A stretch of 64,000 bases of DNA from Symbiodinium natans (Eukaryota > Sar > Dinophyceae > Suessiales > Symbiodiniaceae), in assembly GCA_905221605.1 (NCBI GenBank), contig CAJNDS010002001.1:799001-863000 (forward strand), read 5' to 3'. Position 1 is the stretch's first letter. Each line of letters starts with the position of its first letter. Under the pieces are notes generated by a model. The model was not told the origin of the DNA. It did not search any database and was given only the letters and a program-made list of their open reading frames with translations. Of this stretch, positions 1-11,291 are shown in pieces. Position numbers and translations under genes: made by a program.

Positions 1-1430
1 GGGACCAGGGCTTGCGATTTGACTCTTCGGAGCAAAAACTGGGCCCAAGATCTTAGGGACCAGGGCTTGCGATGTCACTCTTTGGAGCAACAATGAATGC
101 AAAATCTTAAGGACCAGGGCCTGCGATTTGACTCTTTGGAGCAAAAATTGAGCCCAAAATCTTAGGGACCAGGGCTTGCGATTTGACTCTTTGGAGCAAA
201 AACTGGGCTCAAGATCTTAGGGACCAGGGCTTGCGATGTCACTCTTTGGAGCAAAAAATGAACCCAAAATCTTAGGGACCAGGGCTTGCGATTTGACTCT
301 TTGAACCAAAAACTGTGCCCCAAATCTTAGGGACCAGGGCTTGCGATGTCACTCTTTGGAGCAAAAAACGAACCCAAAATCTTAAGGACCAGGGCTTGCG
401 ATGTCACTCTTTGGAGCAAAAATTAAACCCAAAATCTTAGGGACCAGGACTTGCGATGTCACTCTTTGGAGCAAAAACTGGGCCCCAAATCTTAGGGACC
501 AGGGCTTGCGATGTCACTCTTTGGAGCAAAAAATGAACCCAAAATCTTAGGGACCAGGGCTTGCGATGTTACTCTTTGGAGCAAAAACTGGGCCCCAAAT
601 CTTGGAGCAAAAATTGAACCCAAAATCTTAGGGACCAGGACTTGCGATGTCACTCTTTGGAGCAAAAACTGGGCCCCCAATCTTAGGGACCAGAGCTTGC
701 GATGTCACTCTTTGGAGCAAAAATTGAACCCAAAATCTTAGGGACCAGGGCTTGCGATTTGACTCTTCGGAGCAAAAACTGGGCCCCAAATCTTAGGGAC
801 CAGGGCTTGCGATGTTACTCTTTGGAGCAAAGATTGAACCCAAAATCTTAGGGACCAGGGCTTGCGATTTGACCCTTTGGAGCAAAAACTGGGCCCAAAA
901 TCTTAGGGACCAGGGCTTGCGATTTGACTCTTTGGAGCAACTGGGCCCAAGATCTTAGGGACCAGGGCTTGCGATGTCACTCTTTTGGGCAAGAAATGAG
1001 CCCAAAATCTTAGGGAGCAGGGCTTGCGATTTGACCCTTTGGAGCAAAAACTGTGCCCCAAATCTTAGGGACCAGGGCTTGCGGTTTGACTCTGTGGAGC
1101 AAAAATTGAACCCGAAATCTTCGGGACCAGGGCTTGCGATTTGACTCTTCGGAGCAAGAAATGAGCCCAAAATCTTAAGGACCAGGGCTTGCTTTGGAGC
1201 AAAAAACTGAGTCCAAAATCTTAGGGACCAGGGCTTGCGATTTGACTCTTTGGAGCAAAAACTGGGCCCCAAATAATAGGGACCAGGGCTTGCGATGTTA
1301 CTCTTTGGGGCAAGAAATGAGCCCAAAATCTTAGGGACCAGGGCTTGCGATGTTACTCTTTGGGGCAAGAAATGAGCTCAAAATCTTAGGGACCAGGGCT
1401 TGCGATGTCACTTTTTGGAGCAAAAAATGT
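1..1430. repeat. 55-bp tandem repeat array, about 26 copies
   Basis: A unit beginning GGGACCAGGGCTTGCGAT and ending near AAAATCTTA recurs every 55 bp from the first base to about 1,430, with point changes and a few shortened units (near 600 and 1,190). The array runs off the left edge. Since 55 is not a multiple of 3, the frame rotates from copy to copy, so the open frames on both strands are by-products. It behaves like a minisatellite or satellite. No gene is supported. Confidence 0.93.
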
Positions 1431-1433
1431 GCC

Positions 1434-1800
1434 CTAGTATTGGGGGGAGGAGGGCTCGTGATTTAGTATTGGGAGGAGGCCCGGGCTCGTAAATTAGTAT
1501 TGGGGGGAGGCCCGGGCTCGTGATTTAGTATTGCGGGAGGCCCGGGCTCGTGATTTAGTATTGGGGGGAGGCCCGGGCTCGTGATTTAGTATTGGGGGGA
1601 GGCCCGGCCTCGTAATTTGGAGGCCCGGGCTCGTGATTTAGCCCGGGCTCGTGATTTAGTATTGGGGGGAGGCCCGGGCTCGTGATTTAGTATTGCGGGA
1701 AGGCCCGGGCTCGTAATTTAGTATTGGGGGGAGGCCCGGGCTCGTGATTTAGTATTGGGGGGAGGCCCGGGCTCGGGGTTTAGTATTGGGGGGAGGAGGA
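1434..1800. repeat. 31-bp GC-rich tandem repeat
   Basis: The unit TATTGGGGGGAGGCCCGGGC followed by TCGTGATTTAG repeats about twelve times, with one truncated unit near 1,615-1,645. It contains the palindrome GCCCGGGC. A near-identical array is at 3,399-3,755. Confidence 0.88.
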
Positions 1801-2790
1801 TGCCCCAGCCCCCACCCCCCATTTGGAAATAAATGAATTACTTGAATTAATTGAAATAATTGAATTAATTCAATTAATTCAATTAATTCAATTAATTGAT
1901 TTATTTCCAAAGGGGAGGTGGAATGAATTTAATTAATTGAATTAATTCAATTATTTCAATTAATTCAAGTAATTCATTTATTTCCAAATGGGGGGGATTC
2001 CCCAGCCCCCACCCCCCCCCTTTGGAAATAAATGAATTAATTCAATTAATTGAATTAATTGAATTAATTCAATTAATTCAATTACTTCAATTAATTCATT
2101 TATTTCCAAAGGGGAGGTGGAATTAATTGAATTAGTTGAATTAATTCAATTATTTCAATTAATTCAATTAATTCAATTAATTCATTTATTTCCAAATGGG
2201 GGGGATTCCCCAGCCCCACCCCCCCCCTTTGGAAATAAATGAATTAATTGAATTAATTGAATTAATTGAATTAATTGAATTAATTGAATTAATTGAATTA
2301 ATTGAATTAATTGAATTAATTGAATTAATTGAATTTCAAATAATTCAATTTATTCATTTATTTCCAAAGGGGAGGTGGAATTAATTGAATTAATTGAATT
2401 AATTGAATTAATTCAAATATTTCAATTAATTCAATTAATTCAATTACTTCATTTATTTCCAAAGGGGGGGGAGGGGTGGGGGCTGGGGAATCTCCCCATT
2501 TGGAAATAATTGAATTAATTGAATTAATTGAATTAATTGAATTAATTGAATTAATTGAATTAATTGAATTAATTGAATCAATTCAATTAATTCAATTAAG
2601 TCAATTAATTCAATTAATTCCACCCCCCCTTTGGAAATAAATGAATTAATTGAATTAATTGAATTAATTCAACTAATTCAATTAATTCAATTAATTCAAT
2701 TTATTTCCAAAGGAGGGGGGGGTGGGGGCTGGGGAATCCCCCCCATTTGGAAATGAATGAACTAATTGAACGAAATTATTTAAACTATCG
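1800..2790. repeat. AT-rich foldback repeats (GAATTAATT)n
   Basis: Each cell opens with GGAAATAAATGAATTAATTG and closes with its exact reverse complement, CAATTAATTCATTTATTTCC, with runs of GAATTAATT on the left arm and AATTAATTC on the right. Each cell can therefore fold into a long hairpin. Cells are separated by G/C-rich spacers such as CCCCAGCCCCCACCCCCC. Open frames of repeating Glu-Leu-Ile residues across it are artefacts of the 9-bp period. Confidence 0.88.
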
Positions 2791-3225
2791 CGGCTCGATT
2801 TGGCCAAATTTTGCCGGGCAGCCTGCGGGCAAAATTTGGCCAAATCGGGCTGCTCTTCGTACGCCATGAGAAATGCGCGGCTCGATTTGGCCAAATTTTG
2901 CCGGGCAGCCTCCGGGCAAAATTTGGCCAAATCGAGCCGCGCCTTTCTGGAGGCCCGAAATTATTTAAACTATCGCGGCTCGATTTGGCCAAGTTTTGCC
3001 GGGCAGCTTCCGGGCAAAATTTGGCCAAATCGGGCTGCCCTTCGTATGCGATGAGAAATGCGTGGCTCGATTTGGCCAAATTTTGCCCGGAGGCTGCCCG
3101 ACAAAATTTGGCCAAATCGAGCCGCGATAGTTTAAATAATTTCGGGCCTCCAGAAAGGCGCGGCTCGATTTGGCCAAATTTTGCCGGGCAGCCTCCGGGC
3201 AAAATTTGGCCAAATCGAGCTGGGG
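2790..3225. repeat. GC-rich hairpin cluster (five hairpins)
   Basis: Arms CGATTTGGCCAAATTTTGCC and GGCAAAATTTGGCCAAATCG are exact reverse complements flanking an 8-12 bp loop. The arm itself holds the 10-bp palindrome TTTGGCCAAA. Five such hairpins lie here, separated by two linkers (one with GATGAGAAATGCG, one with ATTATTTAAACTATCG) that appear in both orientations. Confidence 0.88.
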
Positions 3226-3398
3226 GGGTGGGGTCTGGGGAATCCCCCCCATTTGGAAATAAATGAATTAATTGAATTAATTGAATTAATTGAAGTATTT
3301 GAATTAATTGAATTAATTCAATTAATTAAATTAATTCAATTAATTCCACCCCCCTTTAGAAATAAATGAATTAATTGAATTAATTGAATTAATTGAAT

Positions 3399-5290
3399 GG
3401 GGGAGGAGGGCTCGTGATTTAGTATTGGGAGGAGGCCCGGGCTCGTAAATTAGTATTGGGGGGAGGCCCGGGCTCGTGATTTAGTATTGCGGGAGGCCCG
3501 GGCTCGTGATTTAGTATTGGGGGGAGGCCCGGGCTCGTGATTTAGTATTGGGGGGAGGCCCGGCCTCGTAATTTGGAGGCCCGGGCTCGTGATTTAGCCC
3601 GGGCTCGTGATTTAGTATTGGGGGGAGGCCCGGGCTCGTGATTGAGTATTGCGGGAAGGCCCGGGCTCGTAATTTAGTATTGGGGGGAGGCCCGGGCTCG
3701 TGATTTAGTATTGGGGGGAGGCCCGGGCTCGTGGTTTAGTATTGGGGGGAGGAGGATGCCCCAGCCCCCACCCCCCATTTGGAAATAAATGAATTAATTG
3801 AAATAATTGAATTAATTCAATTAATTCAATTAATTGATTTATTTCCAAAGGGGAGGTGGAATTAATTGAATTAATTGAATTAATTCAATTATTTCAATTA
3901 ATTCAAGTAATTCATTTATTTCCAAATGGGGGGGATTCCCCAGCCCCCACCCCCCCCCTTTGGAAATAAATGAAGTAAATGAATTAATTGAATTAATTGA
4001 ATCAATTCAATTAATTCAATTAATTCAACTAATTCAATTAATTCAATTAATTCAATTAATTCAATTAATTCAATTAATTCAATTAATTCCACCCCCCCCT
4101 TTGGAAATAAATGAATTAATTGAATTAATTCAATTAATTCAATTAATTAATTTATTTCCAAAGGGGGGGGGGGTGGGGGCTGGGGAATCCCCCCCATTTG
4201 GAAATGAATGAACTAATTGAACGGAATTATTAAACTATCGCGGCTCGATTTGGCCAAATTTTGCCGGGCAGCCTGCGGGCAAAATTTGGCCAAATCGGGC
4301 TGCTCTTCGTATGCCATGAGAAATGCGCGGCTCGATTTGGCCAAATTTTGCCCGGAGGCTGCCCGGCAAAATTTGGCCAAATCGAGCCGCGCATTTCTCA
4401 GCGCGTACGACGAGCAGCCCGATTTGGCCAAATTTTGCCCGCAGACTGCCCGGCAAAATTTGGCCAAATCGAGCCGCGATAGTTTAAATAATTTCGGGCC
4501 TCCAGAAAGGCGCGGCTCGATTTGGCCAGATTTTGCCGGGCAGTCTGCGGGCAAAATTTGGCCAAATCGGGCTGCTCGTCGAACGCGATGAGAAATGCGC
4601 GGCTCGATTTGGCCAAATTTTGCCGGGCAGCCTCCGGGCAAAATTTGGCCAAATCGAGCCGCGCCTTTCTGAAGGCCCGAAATTTTTAAACTATCGCGGC
4701 TCGATTTGGCCAAATTTTGCCGGGCAGCTTCCGGGCAAAATTTGGCCAAATCGGGCTGCCCTTCGTATGCGATGAGAAATGCGTGGCTCGATTTGGCCAA
4801 ATTTTGCCCGGAGGCTGCCCGGCAAAATTTGGCCAAATCGAGCCGCGATAGTTTAAATAATTTCGGGCCTCCAGAAAGGCGCGGCTCGATTTGGCCAAAT
4901 TTTGCCGGGCAGCCTCCGGGCAAAATTTGGCCAAATCGAGCTGGGGGGGTGGGGTCTGGGGAATCCCCCCCATTTGGAAATAAATGAATTAATTGAATTA
5001 ATTGAATTAATTGAATTAATTCAATTAATTAAATTAATTCAATTAATTCCACCCCCCCTTTGGAAATAAATGAATTAATTGAATTAATTGAATTAATTCA
5101 ATTAATTCAATTAATTCAATTAATTCAATTAATTCAATTAATTCAATTAATTCATTTATTTCCAAAGGGGGGGGTTCAATTAATTCAATTAATTCAATTA
5201 ATTCAATTAATTCAACTAATTCAATTAATTCCACCCCCCCCTTTGGAAATAAATGAATTAATTGAATTAATTGATTAAATTCATTAAATT
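3399..5290. repeat. Composite satellite block, copy 2
   Basis: Second copy of the preceding block: 31-bp tandem (3,399-3,755), AT foldbacks (3,760-4,225), GC hairpins (4,230-4,945), AT foldbacks (4,970-5,290). It has about eight GC hairpins against five in copy 1 and fewer AT cells, so the sub-repeats expand and contract independently within a conserved order. Confidence 0.85.
4230..4945. repeat. GC-rich hairpin cluster (eight hairpins)
   Basis: Same hairpin unit as at 2,790-3,225, in about eight copies with the same two linkers in alternating orientation. It is open in all six frames because the arms lack stops, which makes spurious frames of up to 236 codons. No coding role is supported. 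Confidence 0.88.
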
Positions 5291-5357
5291 CCAGGGGGAA
5301 AGTGGAAATTAAGGAATTTAATGAATTAAATTCTGTCTGTGCAACCCTACAGGACCT

Positions 5358-5461
5358 AAAATAGGGTCTATTTGGAACATGGCTCTTGTGAATAAGTATA
5401 CGTTTTGGGGCCTGTTTTCCTCTTGTAAATACGATTCCCAGCTTCCAAATAGACCCTATTT
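5358..5461. repeat. 104-bp inverted repeat with 19-bp arms
   Basis: AAATAGGGTCTATTTGGAA at 5,359-5,377 is matched exactly by its reverse complement at 5,443-5,461. The segment could be a small MITE-like element or a foldback next to the satellite block. From 5,462 to 5,996 I see no other supported feature. Confidence 0.7.
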
Positions 5462-5996
5462 AAGCTGCACACGGGGGGGGGGGACCCTGACCTGCCTTTT
5501 TGGGGGGTAGGGAGCTCAGGACTTTGCGGTGCTCGGGGGCTCGGGGCTTCCCTCCTCGGGTGCCAGGCAGCAAGAAAAAGCAGGGCATCCCTACTAGCTG
5601 GGCAAGGTGCGCAGCTTCGAGCTGCACAGTGTCTTGGAACGTCTCAGGGGCTTACGGCTTACGTTGAGAATGCTTTATAGTGGTAGACATCCTTTCGCCG
5701 CCTTTCGTGTCAGCTTGCTGAGGATCTGTGAGGCCTGCTTTGAGCTTGTGGTTCTGCCCGTCGCCGCAGTATGTGATTGGACATCTGAGAGTCGGCGCCT
5801 TGTTGTATTGATGGTATGCGGGGATGCTTTGAGCGCGGCTTTGAGTGCCAGGGTCTGCGTCTGGAGGCCGAATATAGGGTGTCCCAAAGTTGTGCAACCT
5901 CCCAAGCCTCCACAGCCTCGCCACACCTGAAAAGTTGAAATATTGAAGCCCCAAACGCTTTGACTGAACCTTACACCATCGTGGAAATCCATGCGC

Positions 5997-8900
5997 CTCC
6001 CGTAAGGTGAACAATGCCACTGCCAGCGAAGTCCATGTAGCCTGGACAGCTCATGATCTCAGACAAGGAATTTGATACGCCGCATTCTCAACCTTGCCCG
6101 AACCCAAAAAGCTTAAGTCCAGCTTGCGCAATGGCAGGCGCAACCCCTCCGGTGGCGAGGACCAGAAGAGGGCGCATGCCGCTTGGGATCAGGGTGACTG
6201 CTAAGCCGGGGAGGACACAGAAGCAAGTTGGCGTCTTCACGCCAGCCCCGAAAACTCAACGCTTGAGTCAGCCGTGCCACCCACGTCGAAGATCGAGGCC
6301 AACCAGCCACCGCCCCAAGTCCAGGCCACGATGATGGGATAAATGAAGCCTAAGTTCTGCAGAGTTCGGTCGAGTTCTGTTCAGAGAACCCAGAAGTGCG
6401 CGATGCGCACTCTCAAGGCACAATATCAAGCGCAAGGCAAAGTCCATGCAAGATCCGAAATTCCCCCCAAAAAGGAAGGCACACCATACGAGAGCCCAGG
6501 AGCTTGTCATGCCTTGGCGGGAGGGCCAAATTGCCGATGGGAACGTAAAAAAGGGGTGAGCTTTTTGCATACCAAAACCTGATGATCGAGACTTATTCAT
6601 CACTTCTGTCTAATTGAAGCGGTGTTCGCCCAGAACTGTGACTGTGAGCCCTGAGGCATGCTTCCTTTAAGCCGGCTGCGCTTCCGTTTGCAATTTACCA
6701 CATTACTTTAGCTGCTCTTCTCTGATCAACCTTCACATCAGATTCTCCATCTCCTAAACATTCTGGGCCGGAAAGAGCGCATCAGTCCCCTTAAGCCCCT
6801 TGAGAATCTCCATCACCCTCGTTGACTCCGCACGGCATCCCGAAAATCCCTCGGCCCCAACTCCCCACGGTTGCGTTCCCCCAGTCCCTTCTCAGATGGT
6901 CTGAGCGGCAGAAGGCATAGGCCGCGTAAGTGGGGCTCCTCATGTTGATGTCTTCTTTTGCATGGCTTTGGTTGAAGGCGTGCTGGAGAACAACCGAGTT
7001 GTCAGGAATGAAGCAATAGATTCTCGGTTGGAGATGGGAGCCGAGGGCCTTGCTCTGGGAATGCAAGTGCTTCTCAAAAAGCTTGATAATCTGTTCTCTG
7101 GGCAGGTCGTCAGACGAGACAGCCAGCATCTCTAGTTCAAAGCTTGCAGGGCCTGGGGCTGAGGGTTCAGGGTCTCTCCCTCACAACCCCCTGACCCGAA
7201 CCAAGAACCTCGCAAAACCCGACTCCCTGGCATTGCTCGGCATGGCAGCTGATCTGGAGGACAAGGGTCTTCACGCGCTCTGCAACTCCACCGCTGACGA
7301 TCGTGGCGCCGGCGGTGCAGAAGGCCCACCTGGCATCGAAGCCGCTTCGCACGGCTCAAGAGTTCAACGCTTCGCGTGCTAAAGGCACATAAGAGCCTTC
7401 CCAAGTCAGCCCAAGTCACTGGAAGAACCAGCTCAGCCTTGGCAACGAGGGGAGTCGCTCATCGGATTATCGAAGACCCTGAGAGGTCCTACAAGTACTG
7501 CAACGACAAGGGTCGCCTCGTGTTTCTCGCAAGCTTCACAAAGCCGAGGATTCTCCTACACCTGGTAGGGGCCTCCATGTCGGAGCTGGTACGAAAGCGG
7601 CAGACTCAGTTGTTCAGACACTTCGTTGTCTCCCCCAGTGGGGGGTCATGGCATTTGAAACATGAGCCAGTAAGCCCCTCAAGTCAACCCGAGCGACTCA
7701 GTGCTAGGCGACTAAGTCCTTAACACCCTCCAACACTGCAGAACCTTAAAAACATCTAAAGTCCTAAAGGCAAGCAGCATGGTGGACTGGCACCCGTCGG
7801 CGTTGCAATCTCCTGGGGTAATGACCAGGGTGTTGGCGTCCTCCGCAGAGAAAGTCCGGATTTATGTGGGATGTTTCGACAAGGCCGCAGATTTTGTCAA
7901 GGGCTGTTTGGCAGCGCATGACAAACTTTGGACAGCTTGAGGTGCAGAGCTCCCTGGCTCTCTCCTCTGTTAGTACCGAAGGCCCACGTGCAGTTCTTTT
8001 TTCTAAACAGCTTGTACAACGTCGGGTGATCGTCCTTGGTGTAGAAGTCCCAGCCAAAGAAGCCGCTAGTGCCGATGAAGCCTGCGCCGGGCCCTTCCCT
8101 AAGAAATCTCGGGCTCATGATATCAAGAGTACATTGGGTACATTGATGCAGACCTCACCGGGGCTCACCTTCAGGGTACGAGTAGCAACATCACTCGACT
8201 TCATGGCATTCGCTTCCAAAGTCGAAGTCCCACGAGCCCTCAACACCTCAACACCCTCACGCCACTTCCTGGTGCGTTGAAGTTTGGCTGGAACATGTTG
8301 GCGCCAGACTGTCGTAGGCCACAAGCACAGCAAGTCTGATATTCCGAGAAGCTTTGGCCCTCTTGCGTGCCGTATGCGAAAGCCTCGTCAAGGCACCGGC
8401 TGCTGATGATAGGCAAGCCGTCTGCAGATGACATCCCCAAAAAGCTACTCCCCACTTTGGAGGTGGTCTAGGGCTGAAGAACATCCGTTTTTATAATGTG
8501 GAGGAGTTGGGGCTTTGAAAGTGTCGCAAACCATTCGTCGGACTTAGGGCAGAAGCTTGCCGGCAAGCGGCCCAGCCGAAGACCCACCAGCCGAGGGTGC
8601 CCACGGTGACATTCACCAGGTTCCTTTGCGTTCAGGCAGCTTGTAGCGGATGTTTCTCCGCTGCATACTGGGGGTTCTTCAAGTTCAGGACATATTGTGA
8701 CATGCCTGTGGTCCCAAGTTGTTCAGGTCGGCTTCCGGCCAGTTCTCCACGGGTACGAGGTAGAAAAGCCATGACGGAGGCAGCTTTCTGGGCTGTCACC
8801 GCATTCGGTAACCCCGAAGCGGGTCTCTCCTAAACATCGTCTAAAGGCTCTGAACCGCAACTTTCCCAAGCCTCCGAATTTCTCGGTTGGCCCCTTAACC

Positions 8901-9651
8901 ACAGACCTACTCTCCCTGTACGCCCCAAGAATCTTCATGAGCACGTTGGAGGCATTCTTGGCACGGCAGGATCCGGTCTCCAGCATTGCGAAGCCCGCAT
9001 GCATAAACATCACCAAAGCACCTGCTGTTGAACTGGGGTGCACGCATGGTCTTTGGGCAATTTAGGGCGGTGTTTGACGTGTTGGCTGGCCCATCTGTGC
9101 AGCTAATATCATCGAGCTCAAGAGAACCCTGAGAACCGAGTTATCTGGTATTTCGCAGATGCAGGATTTCTTTTGTCATAACTGATGGTGGACCCTAAAC
9201 TTTAAGACTAACTGCGAAACATCCTAACTTAAAGCTTGGGATGTTCCCCCTTCTCTAACAGTCCTTAATTGGGATTATAATCGGGGTACTATACTCGTAT
9301 AGGGGGAACTTGCGGCTGCTAATGTGTGAGATCTTCTGCGTTCTCCTCTGTACATCCTATGAGACAACGACACAATATCAGCTCCCTTCAAGGTCTTGAG
9401 TCTTGGATTGGGCTACGTCCTGCCCCGTCTACTGGAAGAGAAGCACCTCACGTTGTTGCCTATGTCATTGCTTTCTCCAGCCCCTTATTTGGATCCTCTA
9501 CCAAAACCATAAGAAAGGAGAACCCCCTCCTCCCCTCGCGCCCTCGAATAATTTGAGGCCTTTTCTCTTTCGCCGAGGCGCCGCAGAGGCACAACCAGGC
9601 AGAGTCCAGAGCTCCAACAAAGCCATAGTCGGCACTTTTCAGTTCTGCGAC
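5997..9651 (-). CDS. AMT: Ammonium transporter (AMT/MEP/Rh family), 5' part, 11 exons
   Basis: Membrane channel-type transporter that moves ammonium across the plasma membrane. Minus-strand exons: 9651-9582, 9021-8934, 8623-8572, 8383-8353, 8081-8021, 7437-7420, 7329-7270, 6938-6908, 6349-6281, 6041-5997. An eleventh tiny exon is suspected between the last three, because two or three residues before FIYP are unplaced. Read in order, phases agree and give family motifs: HAGFAMLETGS, GTLGWWVFGWAFAYG, GFFGWDFYTKDD, SWFFQWAFCTAGATIVSGG with VAERV, IIVAWTWGGGWL, and DFAGSGIVHLTGG. The last holds the conserved Asp and the first of the paired pore histidines. Donors are GC, GA, GC, GC, GT, GT, GA, unresolved, GT, GC; every acceptor is AG followed by G. 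The true N-terminus and the C-terminal half (second pore His) are not seen. Either the gene continues left through a long repeat-filled intron, or it is truncated. Confidence 0.9.
7420..7437 (-). CDS. AMT: 18-nt microexon of the ammonium transporter
   Basis: GCTGAGCTGGTTCTTCCA lies between an acceptor (AAG) and a GT donor. It supplies one base, five codons (L-S-W-F-F) and two bases, exactly what is needed to join the 8081-8021 exon (ending HPT) to the 7329-7270 exon (starting in Q-W-A-F-C). The W-F-F-Q sequence is the family consensus at this point, which makes the exon credible despite its size. Confidence 0.8.
9238..9310. repeat. MITE-like foldback (half-preserved)
   Basis: GGGATGTTCCCCC at 9,238 and AGGGGGAACT at 9,301 form imperfect inverted ends. 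The left end also resembles an element at 22,476-22,574 (shared CTAACAGTCCTT). Probably a degenerate miniature element in the first intron of the transporter gene or just outside it. Confidence 0.45.
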
Positions 9652-10904
9652 CTGTTTCGAGAGCTTCGCTGAGCTTCGGGGTTGGGTTTCGGGGGGGTGG
9701 GGGGGGTTGAGGTTGAGCAGAATCTGGCTGTAGGGTGTCGGTTGGCGTTTACGTCCCTGACACCCTTTCACGCGGAACTCCGTACTACTGAGCATACAAC
9801 GAGGCTCTTGATGTCAAGGTGAAGATGCTGATGCCGAGGAGATGGCGATGAGGATCTGATGGTGATGCAATGTAGATGTAAAAATACGAGACTCTCATGC
9901 TGTAGACTATCTTTAGACGAAGTGCGCTGGTGTTGTAGCGGAGGGGAGGTTGATGAGCCGAAGACGAGAACGGAGTATCTGTAGCTGAGCAGACTAGAGG
10001 CTCCGAAGAGCCTCAGTACTGAGTAGATTGCTGGGTAGATACTATAGTTACTGGAGTTACTAGAGGAGATACCTGGATGTGCTTGCGTTGAGCTTGAGCA
10101 GTGAATAAACATGTTCATCTTGGGTTGACGATGACAACAACAAAAGACGTGCCAGAAAGTCTCATCGCGGATTTCCTGCTACAGCTTGCGTGCGTTGAAG
10201 CTCAAAGCGCACATATACTCGAGAAAAAAACAGAAGAAAAAAAAAAAAAAAAAAAAAAAACAACTCACACCCCAACGATTTTCGAAAAGGTATTCAACTT
10301 CAATGAGGCTGTGGGTTTCTGTGGCATCTCGGGTTGGGTCCAGGTTTCGAGTCCATGGAGGGTCTCGGTTTAGGCTTTGGGGGTTAGGGGTTTAAAGGAG
10401 AACCGGGCCTGGGTTTGCTCGGATTGAGGGGTTAACACCGGGTTTACCGAGGATTAAGGAAGTGGAGGGCTTGGAAACTTTGGAAGCTTGACTTGTCTCG
10501 AAGTAGCTACTTGGGTGCCAGGATTCAGGTTGAGGGATTCAGCGTCGCCTTGGTATCATAGTCTGCCTGGCTGACATAGGTCTGGAGCCGTCGCGAACTC
10601 AGCTCAATTCCGTGGAGCCCCTCTATGGCCAGACAGCGACAGTCCACTCCAAACTCCAAACCCTCACCAAACCCTACACCATCAAAACACATTCCTCTCA
10701 CGCAGCAATTTCCCGCTGTGCACAGCTCGTGGCGTGAGGTGGAAAAATCATTAAAAAAAAACAACAGGTCACTAACGCAAATACCGAAAGGCCGCACGAA
10801 GAGCATTGAAGTGCTCTGTCGGGGGATGCAGGGCGCAGCCAGTACTGCGCGTAGTAGGCGGTAGGCTTAGCAGACCCCCCTCCAAAAAAAGAAACAACTC
10901 ACAT
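9652..10904. other. Spacer between the transporter and the gene ending at 10,905
   Basis: No exon could be supported here. It holds a 24-base A run at about 10,237-10,260, a G-rich stretch near 9,690-9,710, and several degenerate TTTAGGG-like words around 10,370-10,440. The first exon(s) and promoter of the ammonium transporter should lie here, but I could not place them. Confidence 0.5.
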
Positions 10905-11065
10905 TCAGCAGCTGAGGGTCTGTGAGTAGGAGTCCATCTTTGCCTGCTGCTGCTGGATCAGGTCCTTCTGGGCCTGCACCTGCTGAACATCAGGATTTGG
11001 GGGGTGCACGGCCTCACCCTTGTAGCTTCCACAGGCGCTGTGGGTGTAGAAAGACTTTGCCAACC
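10905..11065 (-). CDS. Terminal exon, C-terminus of the large CH/HEAT gene (inferred)
   Basis: After an acceptor TCTAG at 11,066-11,070 an open frame of 52 codons ends in TGA at 10,905-10,907. It reads FYTHSACGSYKGEAVHPPNP and then a glutamine-rich, probably helical tail (KDLIQQQQAKMDSYSQTLSC). Composition and frame look coding, but I do not recognise the family. It is the last minus-strand exon before the transporter gene, so I infer it is the 3' end of the large gene described at 13.2-42.7 kb. Confidence 0.6.
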
Positions 11066-11291
11066 CTAGACTTGTAGGTAGTTAGCATCCTAACTCCAAG
11101 AACCGTCGACCACACCTCAGCGCGCAGGGCTTCCTTGGCTGCTCCAAGACTCAGCATTGGGGATTGGACCCTACCAGGCCCTACCAGCCCTCTCGTTCAC
11201 GGCACACATACACCACCATACACCATGAGTTGATGCAGGACTCCCTGGAAAATCCTGTCAGAGCTTCCGAAAACCCCCTGAACTTTTAAAC

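Larger units (their letters stand above)
1431..3398. repeat. Composite satellite block, copy 1
   Basis: Three kinds of repeat follow each other: a 31-bp GC-rich tandem (1,434-1,800), AT-rich foldbacks (1,800-2,790 and 3,245-3,398), and GC-rich hairpins (2,790-3,225). The same order recurs from 3,399. The shared start GGAGGAGGGCTCGTGATTTA and the irregular short unit in the 31-bp array occur in both blocks about 1,956 bp apart, so this is a segmental duplication. The number of sub-repeats differs between copies. Confidence 0.85.

Noticed and set aside
955-1368. 137-codon frame in the 55-bp array
   Set aside because: Pure translation of the tandem unit; the frame rotates because 55 is not divisible by 3.
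4213-4923. Long open frames (up to 236 codons) in the GC hairpin block and Glu-Leu-Ile frames in the AT block
   Set aside because: They follow the repeat period, occur on both strands and in several frames at once, and have no non-repeat coding sequence.
5997-9651. Idea that the transporter is a decayed pseudogene
   Set aside because: Ten exons keep frame, motifs and matching splice phases with no stop; decay would have broken several. A truncated 3' end remains possible.
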